A DNA stretch of 64,000 nt, from NCBI GenBank assembly GCA_017404265.1, contig JAFRCS010000005.1, positions 1 through 64,000 of the forward strand, written 5' to 3'. A program made the translations under genes and the position numbers. The number at the start of each line of letters is the position of its first letter. The first letter of the stretch is position 1. This document shows positions 23,005 to 30,661 of this stretch, piece after piece. Source of the stretch: Mogibacterium sp. (GTDB lineage Bacteria; Bacillota; Clostridia; Peptostreptococcales; Anaerovoracaceae). Under the pieces are notes generated by a model. The model saw only the letters and a list, made by a program, of their open reading frames with translations. It ran no database searches and was not told where the DNA came from.

Positions 23005-23373
23005 ATGAAGATGGCAAATTTCATAACCTGCATCAGAATAGTGCTCAGCGCTGCTTTATTGTTCTGCCCAGCGTTGTCTACGGTGTTCTATGTGCTGTAT
23101 AAGGAGATCCGCGACATAGCGGCAAAAAGGCCTGTCTACAGCATACCGGGGCTGACATTCATGGCTGCTCTTTCGGATGCTGACGGCAACGTGCTTCACA
23201 TCGTGCCAGGGCAGGGCTCCAGCTATTATGAAAAACCTGAACACAAGATATTAACTAACTTCTCACCATATAAACAGGAATCAGAAACACATCCGTGGAT
23301 GGGTTGGGACAGATATAACATCGCAGTGATGATTGCTTCGGATCTCATGACCTTCGTCAGAAACGACTGTTGA
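23005..23373 (+). pseudogene. Chimeric remnant: CDP-alcohol phosphatidyltransferase start joined to an Ntn-type amidase fragment
   Basis: The first about 32 residues (MKMANFITCIRIVLSAALLF and on) look like the start of a phosphatidylglycerophosphate synthase-type enzyme, but the catalytic CDP-alcohol motif is absent. The next part (SDADGNVLHIVPGQGSS, then ILTNFSPYKQESETHPWMGWDRY) resembles an internal piece of a choloylglycine hydrolase/penicillin amidase-like Ntn hydrolase, without its N-terminal Cys. The frame ends inside the decayed repeat at 23350. It is most simply a recombination scar that happens to be open. Family calls are tentative. Confidence 0.5.
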
Positions 23374-23391
23374 AATACACGGCCGTTTTTT
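23350..23391 (+). repeat. Decayed att-like repeat copy G with hairpin
   Basis: ACCTTCGTCAGAAACGACTG matches TCCTCCGCCAGAAACGACTG of copy E at 16 of 20 positions. The hairpin AAACGACTGT with ACGGCCGTTT keeps pairing apart from one mismatch and one G-T pair, and ends in a T-run. Confidence 0.55.
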
Positions 23392-23506
23392 GTTGTAAAG
23401 AAAGGAGAAGACATGATGATGTGATATTATAAAAATATCGGGAGATCCAAACAGATCCAAGTATGCGGATAATGATGTCCGCAAGACGATGTATCAGGAG
23501 GGAAAA

Positions 23507-25039
23507 ATGGGATCCGGAATCTATGACTTCTATTTTCATCACGATCCTGCGGAAGTAAGCAAGTGCATGCTGTGCTACGATCCTGAATGCGCCAAAGCAT
23601 GTCCGCAGAGCGCTGATATCGGCGGGATAATCAGGTCGCTGTATTTCCAGGACTATATGGCAGCGGTCAGAAAACTCAACTGCGATTGCACTTGCTGCAA
23701 TGCTCCATGCGAGGAAGCATGTCTGCTAAGCAGGGAAAACAGGCCGGTCGCTATAAGAGACCTCCTGACCAATGTCAGGAAAGACAGGCACCTGCTGCCA
23801 AAGCACAGGATCGAAACCATCGATATATCGACGGACATCTGCGGTGTAAAGCTGGAGAACCCGTTCCTGCTTTCGTCGTCCGTGGTATCCAGTTCATATG
23901 ACATGTGCAGGCGCGCCTTTGAGGCAGGCTGGGCGGGAGCATCGCTAAAGACGATATGCAATTTCTCGCAGCATGAGGCCTCTCCGAGGTTTTCCGCTCT
24001 CAAGAACCATGCCAATGCTTTCTGCGGCTTTAAGAACATCGAGCAGCTTTCGCCCCGGACCGTAGAAGAGGACATGCAGGTCATAGGAAAACTGCGCAAA
24101 GACTTCCCGTCGAAGGTGATAATCGCATCGATAATGGGGCAGAACGAAAATGAATGGACCGAACTGGCCTCGAAATGCGAGAAGGCGGGTGCTTCAGTGA
24201 TAGAATGCAACTTCTCCTGCCCGAACATGGAAGCTGCCAGTCTCGGTGTCACCATTGGACAGTCGGAAGAACTGACGGAAAGGTTCACAAGAGCTGTCAG
24301 ACGCGGAACGGACCTGCCTGTGCTGGCTAAGCTCACTCCTAATATAACTGACATAGTCCCTTTAGCTCTCGCCGCCAGGCGTGGAGGCGCTGATGGCATA
24401 GCTGCCATCAACACGATCAATTCAATCACGGGCGTGGATATCGATACACTTGTTGCGGAACCTTCCGTAAGGGGAAAGTCAATGGTGGGCGGATATTCGG
24501 GAGCTGCTGTAAAGCCGATCGCCCTGAGGTTCATATCGGATCTTTTCAGATGCAAAGAACTTGACGGCACGCATGTAAGCGGCATGGGAGGCATAGAGAC
24601 CTGGATCGACGCGCTTGAATTTATACTGCTGGGAGCAGGAAGCGTACAGGTAACGACAGCGGTGATGCAGTACGGTTACAGGATCATCGAAGACCTGATC
24701 GAGGGGCTTAGTGAGTACATGAAGGGCAGGGGAATCTCATCTGTCAGAGATCTGGTCGGAGGTGCGGCGGAAACGGTCGTTGACCACAACAGCATCGAAA
24801 GGGATACCATAGTTTTCCCGACTTTCGACTATGAAAGCTGCAACGGCTGCGGCAGATGCTATATCTCATGCATGGACGGCGGACACCAGGCTATAACACT
24901 CGATCCGGAGACCAGAAAACCAAAGCTTAACGGGAAAAGATGCGTTGGCTGCCATCTGTGCCGTCTGGTCTGTCCGGAAATGGCCATCAGACCGGCTGCA
25001 AAGTATTGGATGCCGGACTACAAAAATTTCAATCTGTAG
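23507..25039 (+). CDS. preA: PreA-like dihydropyrimidine/dihydroorotate dehydrogenase with iron-sulphur domains
   Basis: A 510-residue enzyme. The N-terminal region (about 1-95) has two Cys groups (CMLCYDPECAKACP and CDCTCCNAPCEEAC) as in the iron-sulphur domain of NADH-linked partner subunits. A TIM-barrel FMN domain follows (about 105-420; ENPFLLSSSVVSS, NFSCPN, GMGGIETWIDALEF), then a C-terminal 2[4Fe-4S] ferredoxin (CNGCGRCYISC about 444; CVGCHLCRLVCP about 478). It should reduce uracil/thymine or a related ring compound. The FAD/NADPH part of PreT is absent, so electrons may come from ferredoxin. GGAGGG precedes the ATG at 23507. Confidence 0.82.
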   Translation: MGSGIYDFYFHHDPAEVSKCMLCYDPECAKACPQSADIGGIIRSLYFQDYMAAVRKLNCDCTCCNAPCEEACLLSRENRPVAIRDLLTNVRKDRHLLPKHRIETIDISTDICGVKLENPFLLSSSVVSSSYDMCRRAFEAGWAGASLKTICNFSQHEASPRFSALKNHANAFCGFKNIEQLSPRTVEEDMQVIGKLRKDFPSKVIIASIMGQNENEWTELASKCEKAGASVIECNFSCPNMEAASLGVTIGQSEELTERFTRAVRRGTDLPVLAKLTPNITDIVPLALAARRGGADGIAAINTINSITGVDIDTLVAEPSVRGKSMVGGYSGAAVKPIALRFISDLFRCKELDGTHVSGMGGIETWIDALEFILLGAGSVQVTTAVMQYGYRIIEDLIEGLSEYMKGRGISSVRDLVGGAAETVVDHNSIERDTIVFPTFDYESCNGCGRCYISCMDGGHQAITLDPETRKPKLNGKRCVGCHLCRLVCPEMAIRPAAKYWMPDYKNFNL

Positions 25040-25072
25040 GAAACAGAAGAAAAAGAATGAGGTATACGAGCT

Positions 25073-25261
25073 ATGAGTATGAATTACACAATTCCAAAAG
25101 ATCCCAATATGCTTTTAAGCTATGTCAATATGATGCTGAGAGACAGGTTCTCATCATTTGAGGAGTTTTGCGCCGTAAATGATGCAGACATGACCGAGAT
25201 TACTGAAAAGCTTGGAGCGATCGGATATACATATGATGAAGAACTGAACCAGTTCAAGTGA
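25073..25261 (+). CDS. DUF4250 domain protein
   Basis: A 62-residue protein matching the DUF4250 pattern: a start like NYTIPKDPNMLLSYVNMMLRD (in residues 4-24), a middle helix and a final GYTYDEELNQFK. The family is small, cytosolic and widespread in clostridia and related bacteria, with no known function. GAGG lies upstream of the ATG. A hairpin terminator follows directly. Confidence 0.82.
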   Translation: MSMNYTIPKDPNMLLSYVNMMLRDRFSSFEEFCAVNDADMTEITEKLGAIGYTYDEELNQFK

Positions 25262-25264
25262 TAA

Positions 25265-25291
25265 GGGCTGTTGAAACACACAGTCTTTTTT
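25265..25291 (+). terminator. Hairpin terminator, possible decayed copy H of the E/F/G type
   Basis: Stem GGCTGT with ACAGTC, loop TGAAACAC, then TTTTTT. GGCTGTTGAAACACACAGTC resembles the E/F hairpin (GACTGTTGAAATATACAGTC), but no core is left. Confidence 0.55.
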
Positions 25292-26174
25292 ATTGCCTCG
25301 AGAAAGCCTGTGTTATCTGTTTCAGGAATCTTTCCGCGATAGGTGTGAGCACCTGATACTTGCCCCATATAAGATAGAAACTGGATTCCTTGACCGGGTC
25401 CAGCCGCCTGAATATGAGTCTGCTCCCTTCGGAGCAGTCAACAAGGTGTTCAAAAGTAAGCAGTACACCCAGGCCTTCGAGCGCAAACATGGAACCGTTG
25501 AAGGAAAGACGGAATGAGCCCTCCAGACTGAGCTTGCTATACTGCTTTCCGGCCCATTCTTTCACCTCGCGTTCCCAGCTCTGTTCCGAGCAGAATAACG
25601 GCACTCCGATAAGGTCATCAACTGTGATGACCCTTTTGTTTGCCAGAGGGTGCGACTCAGCCATTACAGCTCCCCATATATCTGTATGGGGGAAGGTGAT
25701 GTAATTGTATTTCCGGGTATCCGGGACCTCGCTACAGATCACGCCGAAATCAAGAAGCCCCTTGTCGAGCTTTTCGGTGACCTGCTCAGTGTCTCCGCTT
25801 GTTATGTGGTAATTCAGTCCGGGATACGCGGCCTTAAATCTGCTGATCTCTCTTGCGAGATACCTGATCTGATAGGACTCCGCGAGCCCAAAGTACAGCT
25901 CTCCTCCGGTGATGTCATCGAGCGACATGAATTCCTGCTCTATCTTGTCAGCCATTGCCACAAGGTCTTCAGCCCTGTCGCGCAGCAGCATGCCCTCATC
26001 GGTCAGCCTTATGCTGAAACTCCTGCGGATAAACAGCTTCTTGCCAAGCTCATCCTCAAGCGATCTGAGCGTCTTTGACAGTGTAGGCTGGGTCACGTGC
26101 AGCTGCTCTGCTGCCCTTGTCATGTTCTCTTCTCTTGCGACTGCCAGAAAGTATCTGAGACTGCGAATATCCAT
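25290..26174 (-). CDS. LysR family transcriptional regulator
   Basis: A 294-residue regulator. N-terminal LysR helix-turn-helix (MDIRSLRYFLAVAREENMTR, then HVTQPTLSKTLRSLEDELGKKLFIR, residues about 1-56), followed by a substrate-binding domain. The start at 26174 is chosen because AAGGAGG precedes it. It is divergent from the gene set beginning at 26246, and a 16-base palindrome lies between them, so it probably controls those genes. The inducer is unknown. Confidence 0.92.
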   Translation of the reverse strand: MDIRSLRYFLAVAREENMTRAAEQLHVTQPTLSKTLRSLEDELGKKLFIRRSFSIRLTDEGMLLRDRAEDLVAMADKIEQEFMSLDDITGGELYFGLAESYQIRYLAREISRFKAAYPGLNYHITSGDTEQVTEKLDKGLLDFGVICSEVPDTRKYNYITFPHTDIWGAVMAESHPLANKRVITVDDLIGVPLFCSEQSWEREVKEWAGKQYSKLSLEGSFRLSFNGSMFALEGLGVLLTFEHLVDCSEGSRLIFRRLDPVKESSFYLIWGKYQVLTPIAERFLKQITQAFSRQ

Positions 26175-26207
26175 ATATGATCCTCCTTGCAATGATATGC
26201 ATTTTTA

Positions 26208-26223
26208 GAATATCACGATATTC
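26208..26223. promoter_or_regulatory. Palindromic LysR-type operator
   Basis: GAATATCACGATATTC is a perfect palindrome (7-bp arms, 2-base centre) in the divergent region between the LysR gene and the gene at 26246. It fits a T-N11-A type LysR site (TTAGAATATC and GATATTCAT). Confidence 0.7.
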
Positions 26224-26245
26224 ATTATAACCATTAGCGAGGTCT

Positions 26246-26494
26246 GTGGCAATTGATTATCATACAGACATGAAGAACACAGATATAGAAAAAATACTGA
26301 TCAATATGGTTGATGCGGGGTGTGCCGGCGAGGATATCGAGAGGGTGCGCAGACTGCATGAGGCAGGACTGGACGATGATATAGTCAGATGCCTCCGCAG
26401 GTGCAGGTGCGATCTGGTAGAGGAGCTGCACAAAAGCCAGCGCAAGGTCGACTGCATCGATCATCTGATCAGAGCAGCGGAAAACGGTTTTTAA
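26246..26494 (+). CDS. Small conserved-looking protein, 74-82 aa
   Basis: A helical, charged protein (EKILINMVDAGCAGEDIERV, then DDDIVRCLRRCRCDLVEELHKSQRK). Four Cys residues could be structural or metal-binding. Two starts are possible: GTG at 26246, which has GCGAGG just before it, or ATG at 26270, which has no clear ribosome binding site. It is the first gene opposite the LysR regulator and precedes a hydrolase gene. The function is not known to me. Confidence 0.65.
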   Translation: MAIDYHTDMKNTDIEKILINMVDAGCAGEDIERVRRLHEAGLDDDIVRCLRRCRCDLVEELHKSQRKVDCIDHLIRAAENGF

Positions 26495-26533
26495 AACAAC
26501 AGATCCAAAAGGGGATAATAAAGGAGAATAGAA

Positions 26534-27532
26534 ATGATAAGAAAAGAAGAACTCGTACTTGTACAGGACTGGGACAAGACTTTCGCAAAGAGCGACAAGG
26601 TTGATCACTGCAAGGTGACATTTGTTAACCGCTACGGCATCACTCTGGCGGCAGACATGTATGTGCCGAAGGACGCAGAAGACAACCTTCCGGCTATCGC
26701 AGTGAGCGGACCATTCGGCGCGGTCAAGGAGCAGTGCTCCGGACTCTACGCTCAGACAATGGCAGAGAGAGGATTTCTCACCATAGCGTTCGATCCGTCA
26801 TTTACAGGAGAGAGCGGCGGTCAGCCGAGATTCATGGCATCTCCTGATATCAACACAGAAGACTTCATGGCAGCTGTAGACTTCCTGTCCCTTAATGACA
26901 GGGTCGACCCGGACCGTATCGGGATCATCGGCATCTGCGGATGGGGCGGAATGGCGATCAATACAGTAGCGCTCGATACAAGGATAAAAGCGACTGTAGC
27001 TTCCACCATGTACGATATGACAAGAGTCAACGCGAACGGATACTTTGATTCCGAGGACAGCGAAGAACAGCGCTATGCCCACAGAGCTGCCTTTTGCGCA
27101 CAGAGACTCGAGGATCTCAAAGCGGGCGAGTACAAGAGAGCCGGCGGAGTTATCGACCCGCTGCCTGAAGACGCTCCATACTTCGTCAAGGACTATTATG
27201 CTTACTACAAAACAGACAGGGGCTATCACGCAAGATCCCTTAACTCCAACGATGGATGGAACGTTATAGGATGCGAGTCGTTCATGAATCAGCCTATCCT
27301 GAAGTACTCAAACGAGATCAGAAGCGCAGTGATGGTGCTGCATGGAGACAAAGCTCATTCATTCTATTTCGGCAAGGATGCTTATGAGAACATGGTCAAC
27401 GGCAACAAGTACACTGACAATAAGGAGATGCTTGTTATAGAAGGAGCATCCCACACCGATCTTTACGACGGTGGCGGGAATGGAGCTATTCCATTCGATA
27501 AGCTTCAGGCTTTCTTTGAAAAGTATCTGTAA
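26534..27532 (+). CDS. Alpha/beta hydrolase with Cys at the nucleophile position
   Basis: A 332-residue cytosolic hydrolase. Seen: the oxyanion region AVSGPFGAVKEQ (about residues 56-67), FDPSFTGESGG, and a nucleophile elbow GICGWGG (about 137-143) with Cys in place of the usual Ser, as in dienelactone hydrolase-like enzymes. Later HGDKAHS and GASHTDLYD supply the acid and His. The family is often annotated as alpha/beta hydrolase of unknown substrate. AAAGGAG precedes the ATG. It is followed by a flavoprotein gene and a lipoprotein gene, all probably under the LysR regulator. Confidence 0.85.
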   Translation: MIRKEELVLVQDWDKTFAKSDKVDHCKVTFVNRYGITLAADMYVPKDAEDNLPAIAVSGPFGAVKEQCSGLYAQTMAERGFLTIAFDPSFTGESGGQPRFMASPDINTEDFMAAVDFLSLNDRVDPDRIGIIGICGWGGMAINTVALDTRIKATVASTMYDMTRVNANGYFDSEDSEEQRYAHRAAFCAQRLEDLKAGEYKRAGGVIDPLPEDAPYFVKDYYAYYKTDRGYHARSLNSNDGWNVIGCESFMNQPILKYSNEIRSAVMVLHGDKAHSFYFGKDAYENMVNGNKYTDNKEMLVIEGASHTDLYDGGGNGAIPFDKLQAFFEKYL

Positions 27533-27549
27533 TAAAAAAGGAGCTATAA

Positions 27550-28071
27550 ATGAAAGTATTGGTACTTAACGGAAGTCCGCGCCCGCATGGCAACACATCA
27601 AAAATGACAGCCGTCTTCAAAGAGGCGGCTGAAGCTGCAGGCCACGAAGTCAGGGAGTTCAGAGTAGCCGGCATGAATATCAGGGGATGCCTGGCCTGTG
27701 AATACTGTCATGGGAAAGGCGCGGGAGCGTGTGTGCAGAATGATGACATGCAGAAGATATATCCTGAACTGAAGGATACAGAGATGCTTGTCCTGGCTGC
27801 GCCTATCTACTATCACGGCATCAGCGGCCAGCTGAAGTGCGCGATCGACAGATTCTATTCTGCGCTCTATCCAAAGGCGCCTGAAAACCTGAAGTACGTC
27901 TCGATGTTTCTGGCATCAGGGGATAAAGACCAGTACACCGGCGCGAGATTTTCATTCGACGGGGACTTCCTTGGATATCTCGGACTTGAGGATAAGGGAT
28001 TCTTTACATGCGCAGGTGAGATGAAAGAGGAAGTGCTGGAAGAAATTAGGGCTATGGCAAAGGGACTGTAA
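27550..28071 (+). CDS. Flavodoxin-fold NAD(P)H-dependent oxidoreductase
   Basis: A 173-residue flavoprotein with LNGSPRPHGNTSKM (FMN phosphate loop, residues 5-18), a Cys-containing GCLACEYCHGKGAGACVQNDD segment (split over residues about 45-65) and VLAAPIYYHGISGQLKCAIDR. This is the NADPH-dependent FMN reductase or iron-sulphur flavoprotein-like group. AAAGGAG precedes the ATG. A similar protein is at 10724. It probably reduces a small compound handled with the neighbouring hydrolase. Confidence 0.83.
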   Translation: MKVLVLNGSPRPHGNTSKMTAVFKEAAEAAGHEVREFRVAGMNIRGCLACEYCHGKGAGACVQNDDMQKIYPELKDTEMLVLAAPIYYHGISGQLKCAIDRFYSALYPKAPENLKYVSMFLASGDKDQYTGARFSFDGDFLGYLGLEDKGFFTCAGEMKEEVLEEIRAMAKGL

Positions 28072-28088
28072 TAAAAGGGAAAAGAGCC

Positions 28089-28589
28089 ATGAAAAAGATT
28101 CTTATCATAATTCTGGCCATCGCGCTTGTAGCGCTGTCGGCCGGTTGTTCAGGCAGCAAAGAAACTCAGGAACCGGACGTACCGGAAGAAACACAGCAGG
28201 CTGAAAATGCTGATAATGAAGAGGAGAGTGGAACGAACGAAATGACTCTGAAGATAAATGGTGAAGAAGTCAATGTAAAGTGGGAAGACAACGAATCGGT
28301 AAGAGCCCTGGTTGATCTTGCGGTAGATGGACCGGTCATTGTGAACGCGTCAAAGTACGGCGGATTTGAGCAGGTGGGCGGACTCGGCACTACACTGCCG
28401 AGCAATGATGTCGATACGACTACAGATCCCGGAGATATCGTCCTGTACTCAAGCAATAACATAGTGGTGTTCTTCGGAACTAATTCCTGGGCATACACCA
28501 GGCTTGGTCATATAGAAGGCAAGACTGATGACGAACTCAGAGACATGCTTGGAGGCAGCAGCGTAGAGATAGAAATAGCCCTGAGATAA
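28089..28589 (+). CDS. Lipoprotein with cyclophilin-like domain
   Basis: A 166-residue exported lipoprotein: signal peptide with lipobox LSAGC (Cys about residue 20), a Glu-rich linker, then a domain (about 52-166) starting MTLKINGEEVNVKWEDNESV with YGGFEQVGGLG and the final SSVEIEIAL, typical of the bacterial cyclophilin-like family. Members are not proven prolyl isomerases. It is the last gene of the LysR-controlled set, and a terminator overlaps its end. Confidence 0.8.
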   Translation: MKKILIIILAIALVALSAGCSGSKETQEPDVPEETQQAENADNEEESGTNEMTLKINGEEVNVKWEDNESVRALVDLAVDGPVIVNASKYGGFEQVGGLGTTLPSNDVDTTTDPGDIVLYSSNNIVVFFGTNSWAYTRLGHIEGKTDDELRDMLGGSSVEIEIALR

Positions 28590-28609
28590 AACTCTCTCAG
28601 GGCTTTTTT
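28577..28609 (+). terminator. Rho-independent terminator
   Basis: A 10-bp stem AGCCCTGAGA with TCTCAGGGCT, an 8-base loop and a T-run. It includes the last codons of the lipoprotein gene. Confidence 0.8.
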
Positions 28610-28643
28610 ATTGCAAAGGATAAAGCGCTTTGCAGTTGTGTGG

Positions 28644-29207
28644 CTATTTAAGTTTGAGTCCATCCTTGAAGGCATCACCGACACGCTCCGTTACTTTATA
28701 GTAACCGTGAGTGTAAGGGTCGAAAGCTATTGCATTGACAAGAGACATATCCGGCTTACCATCGACTAGGATATTCTCGTCTGCGGTGACATTTACGACT
28801 TTGCCGATCACACCGCAACCGTATTCGTTATCCTGATATTCGATGAACTCGCACTCAAGGCAAAGAGGGAATTCATTGATCACAGGGGCGTCGACGCATT
28901 CTGCCTTGCCGGCGGTGAGGCCGCTCTTCGCAAATTTATCAGGAACTATGTTGCCGGATTCAACTCCGAAATAATCAGCCTCAACCAGATGATCGGCATC
29001 CGCTATGCTTACCGTGAACGCGCCTCTGGCTTTTATGTTCTTTACCGTCTTGTGAGACTCCGTAAGGTTGAGCGCTACATTTCCTCTTTCCTGCATCGTT
29101 ACCCATGCGGCGTTCATCACATTTACACTGCCGTCTTCGTTGTATGTTGCTACCATAAGGACAGGCATAGGGAAAATGCCTTCCGTGATATCAAGTTTCT
29201 TTCTCAT
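28644..29207 (-). CDS. Flavin reductase-like protein (FMN-binding split barrel)
   Basis: A 187-residue protein: PMPVLMVATYNEDGSVNVMNAAW (residues about 13-35) is the flavin-binding start of the flavin reductase-like family, and NLTESHKTVKNIKARGAFTVSIA follows as expected. Members bind FMN and reduce it or use it; no partner oxygenase is nearby. It is convergent with the preceding operon and divergent from the macrodomain remnant at 29368. Confidence 0.87.
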   Translation of the reverse strand: MRKKLDITEGIFPMPVLMVATYNEDGSVNVMNAAWVTMQERGNVALNLTESHKTVKNIKARGAFTVSIADADHLVEADYFGVESGNIVPDKFAKSGLTAGKAECVDAPVINEFPLCLECEFIEYQDNEYGCGVIGKVVNVTADENILVDGKPDMSLVNAIAFDPYTHGYYKVTERVGDAFKDGLKLK

Positions 29208-29367
29208 TCTTATTACCTCTCTTCTGCGTTGGATTGACAGGAATTATCATCCCAAATAGAATTTTAGCTACATAGGAATATTATTCAAGTACTGATATTT
29301 ATGACAGCTGCTGTCCCGGACCGGCTGTGTATCCGGGGAGAGAACAACAGAGAAGAGAAGTAGAATC

Positions 29368-29640
29368 ATGACACAGAAAGAAAGACTCGATTACCTTGTA
29401 GGGATCTTCAAGGATGAATCACCTGAGTATAAAAGGGTGAGAGTACCGGAAGATACCGATGGCAAGCAGCGCTTGCTGAGGTCATTGATGAATGTGAGGA
29501 TGCCAAAGCCGGCATCTGCTGCTGTACTTGCGGTGCAGACTGTAACGGAATGGCTCGGTTAGAACCCGGGCGACATGGACAGAATCATATTCAATGTATT
29601 TAAGAATGAGGACAGGGATTATTATGAAGAGTTACTATGA
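29368..29640 (+). pseudogene. Macrodomain gene remnant (internal deletion and in-frame stop)
   Basis: The first 50 or so codons match the N-terminus of the intact macrodomain protein at 14064 (LLRSLMNVRMPKP against LLRILMNVRMPAP). The frame then jumps to the C-terminal region (AAVLAVQTVTEWLG), meets a TAG at 29560-29562, and continues in the same frame with DMDRIIFNVFKNEDRDYYEE up to a TGA at 29638-29640. This matches the other protein's KKVIFNVFSDRDREIYER. About 165-170 residues, including the zinc and ADP-ribose sites, are gone. The remnant still overlaps the start of the sirtuin gene, as an operon partner would. Confidence 0.85.
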
Positions 29641-30616
29641 CAGACCGGATGGCTATATTGAGAGCATACAAAAGGGAACGGCGGGGGTCGGCAGATTCCG
29701 CGGCGGAGTGTACTATGGAAGCGGAAACAGAGAAGCTGAGATAGCCAAACTGAAGAAAGAGATAGAGACTGCTGATGCGATTATCATAGGCGCGGGCGCG
29801 GGACTCTCTACTTCTGCAGGATTCACATACAGCGGCGAGAGGTTCGAGAAATACTTTTCAGACTTCGCTGCAAGGATCGGCATCGAAGACATGTATTCCG
29901 GAGGCTTTTATCCGTTCCCGGATGCCGGGATGCGCTGGGCATGGTGGGCCAGGCACATATACTACAACAGATACATAGATTCGCCGCGTCCTGTCTACAA
30001 AGACCTGCTGGATCTTGTTAAGGATAAGGACTATTTTGTCATCACTACCAACGTGGATCACCAGTTCCAGAGAGCGGGAATCGAAAAAAACCGGCTCTTC
30101 TATACCCAGGGCGATTACGGACTGTTCCAGACCGTGGACGGCAAAAACGGCATGACCTACGATAACGAAGAATGGGTCATGAAGGCGATGGAAGCTCAGG
30201 GATTTGTAAGAGATGACAACGGGGTATTTCAGATCCCTGAAGACGGACATGTGTCCATGCGATTGCCGGCAGATCTTATTCCAAAGACGCCGGAGGGCAT
30301 GGATGTCACTAACAACCTTAGAGCTGACATGACATTTGTGCAGGATGAAGGGTGGTATGAAGCGTCTGCAAACTACGCGCGCTTTCTGAAGAGTCACGAA
30401 AACGGCCATGTGCTGTATCTTGAGCTTGGAGTTGGGGCAAATACGCCGGTGATCATAAAGTTCCCGTTCTGGGTAATGGTCTACGATGATCCTGATGCGG
30501 TATATGCATGCATAAACTACAGGGAAGCATATGCGCCAAAACAAATAGCCGCTCAAAGCATTTGTATCGACGGGGACATCGGCGAAGTATTAAACGAGCT
30601 GAGAAGGCTGTACTGA
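29624..30616 (+). CDS. SirTM-type (macrodomain-linked) sirtuin, second copy
   Basis: A 330-residue protein closely similar to the one at 13063 along its whole length: DRPDGYIESIQKGTAGV at the start, IIGAGAGLSTSAGFTYSG, TTNVDHQFQRAG, and ELGVGANTPVIIKFPFW near the end. A protein ADP-ribosyltransferase role is expected from family knowledge. Its own macrodomain partner upstream is destroyed, so removal of the mark would depend on the array copy or another hydrolase. The ATG at 29624 lies inside the remnant's last codons. Confidence 0.87.
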   Translation: MKSYYDRPDGYIESIQKGTAGVGRFRGGVYYGSGNREAEIAKLKKEIETADAIIIGAGAGLSTSAGFTYSGERFEKYFSDFAARIGIEDMYSGGFYPFPDAGMRWAWWARHIYYNRYIDSPRPVYKDLLDLVKDKDYFVITTNVDHQFQRAGIEKNRLFYTQGDYGLFQTVDGKNGMTYDNEEWVMKAMEAQGFVRDDNGVFQIPEDGHVSMRLPADLIPKTPEGMDVTNNLRADMTFVQDEGWYEASANYARFLKSHENGHVLYLELGVGANTPVIIKFPFWVMVYDDPDAVYACINYREAYAPKQIAAQSICIDGDIGEVLNELRRLY

Positions 30617-30661
30617 AGTGGGAAAAGCGGGCCGGGCAGCGACCGAAAAGGAGTCAGAAAA

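Larger units (their letters stand above)
898..23391 (+). other. Candidate integrase-linked array of gene blocks bounded by att-like repeats
   Basis: An interpretive feature. The tyrosine recombinase is followed by repeats at 2075, 7494, 10350, 15739, 20499 and 21201, plus a decayed copy at 23350, all in the same orientation. Between them lie blocks of 0.7-5.3 kb, almost all reading rightward, and each coding run ends close to the next repeat. Two toxin-antitoxin pairs and a Fic gene are among the contents. The pattern resembles an integron, but the integrase and the site are of a different type. Alternatives are successive integrations of small elements into a tRNA-Ser gene, or a dispersed terminator-bearing repeat family. 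The boundaries are approximate. Confidence 0.45.

Noticed and set aside
23653..24594. Reverse-strand frame of 313 codons over the PreA-like gene
   Set aside because: No start signals or motifs; the forward gene has cluster and FMN motifs throughout.
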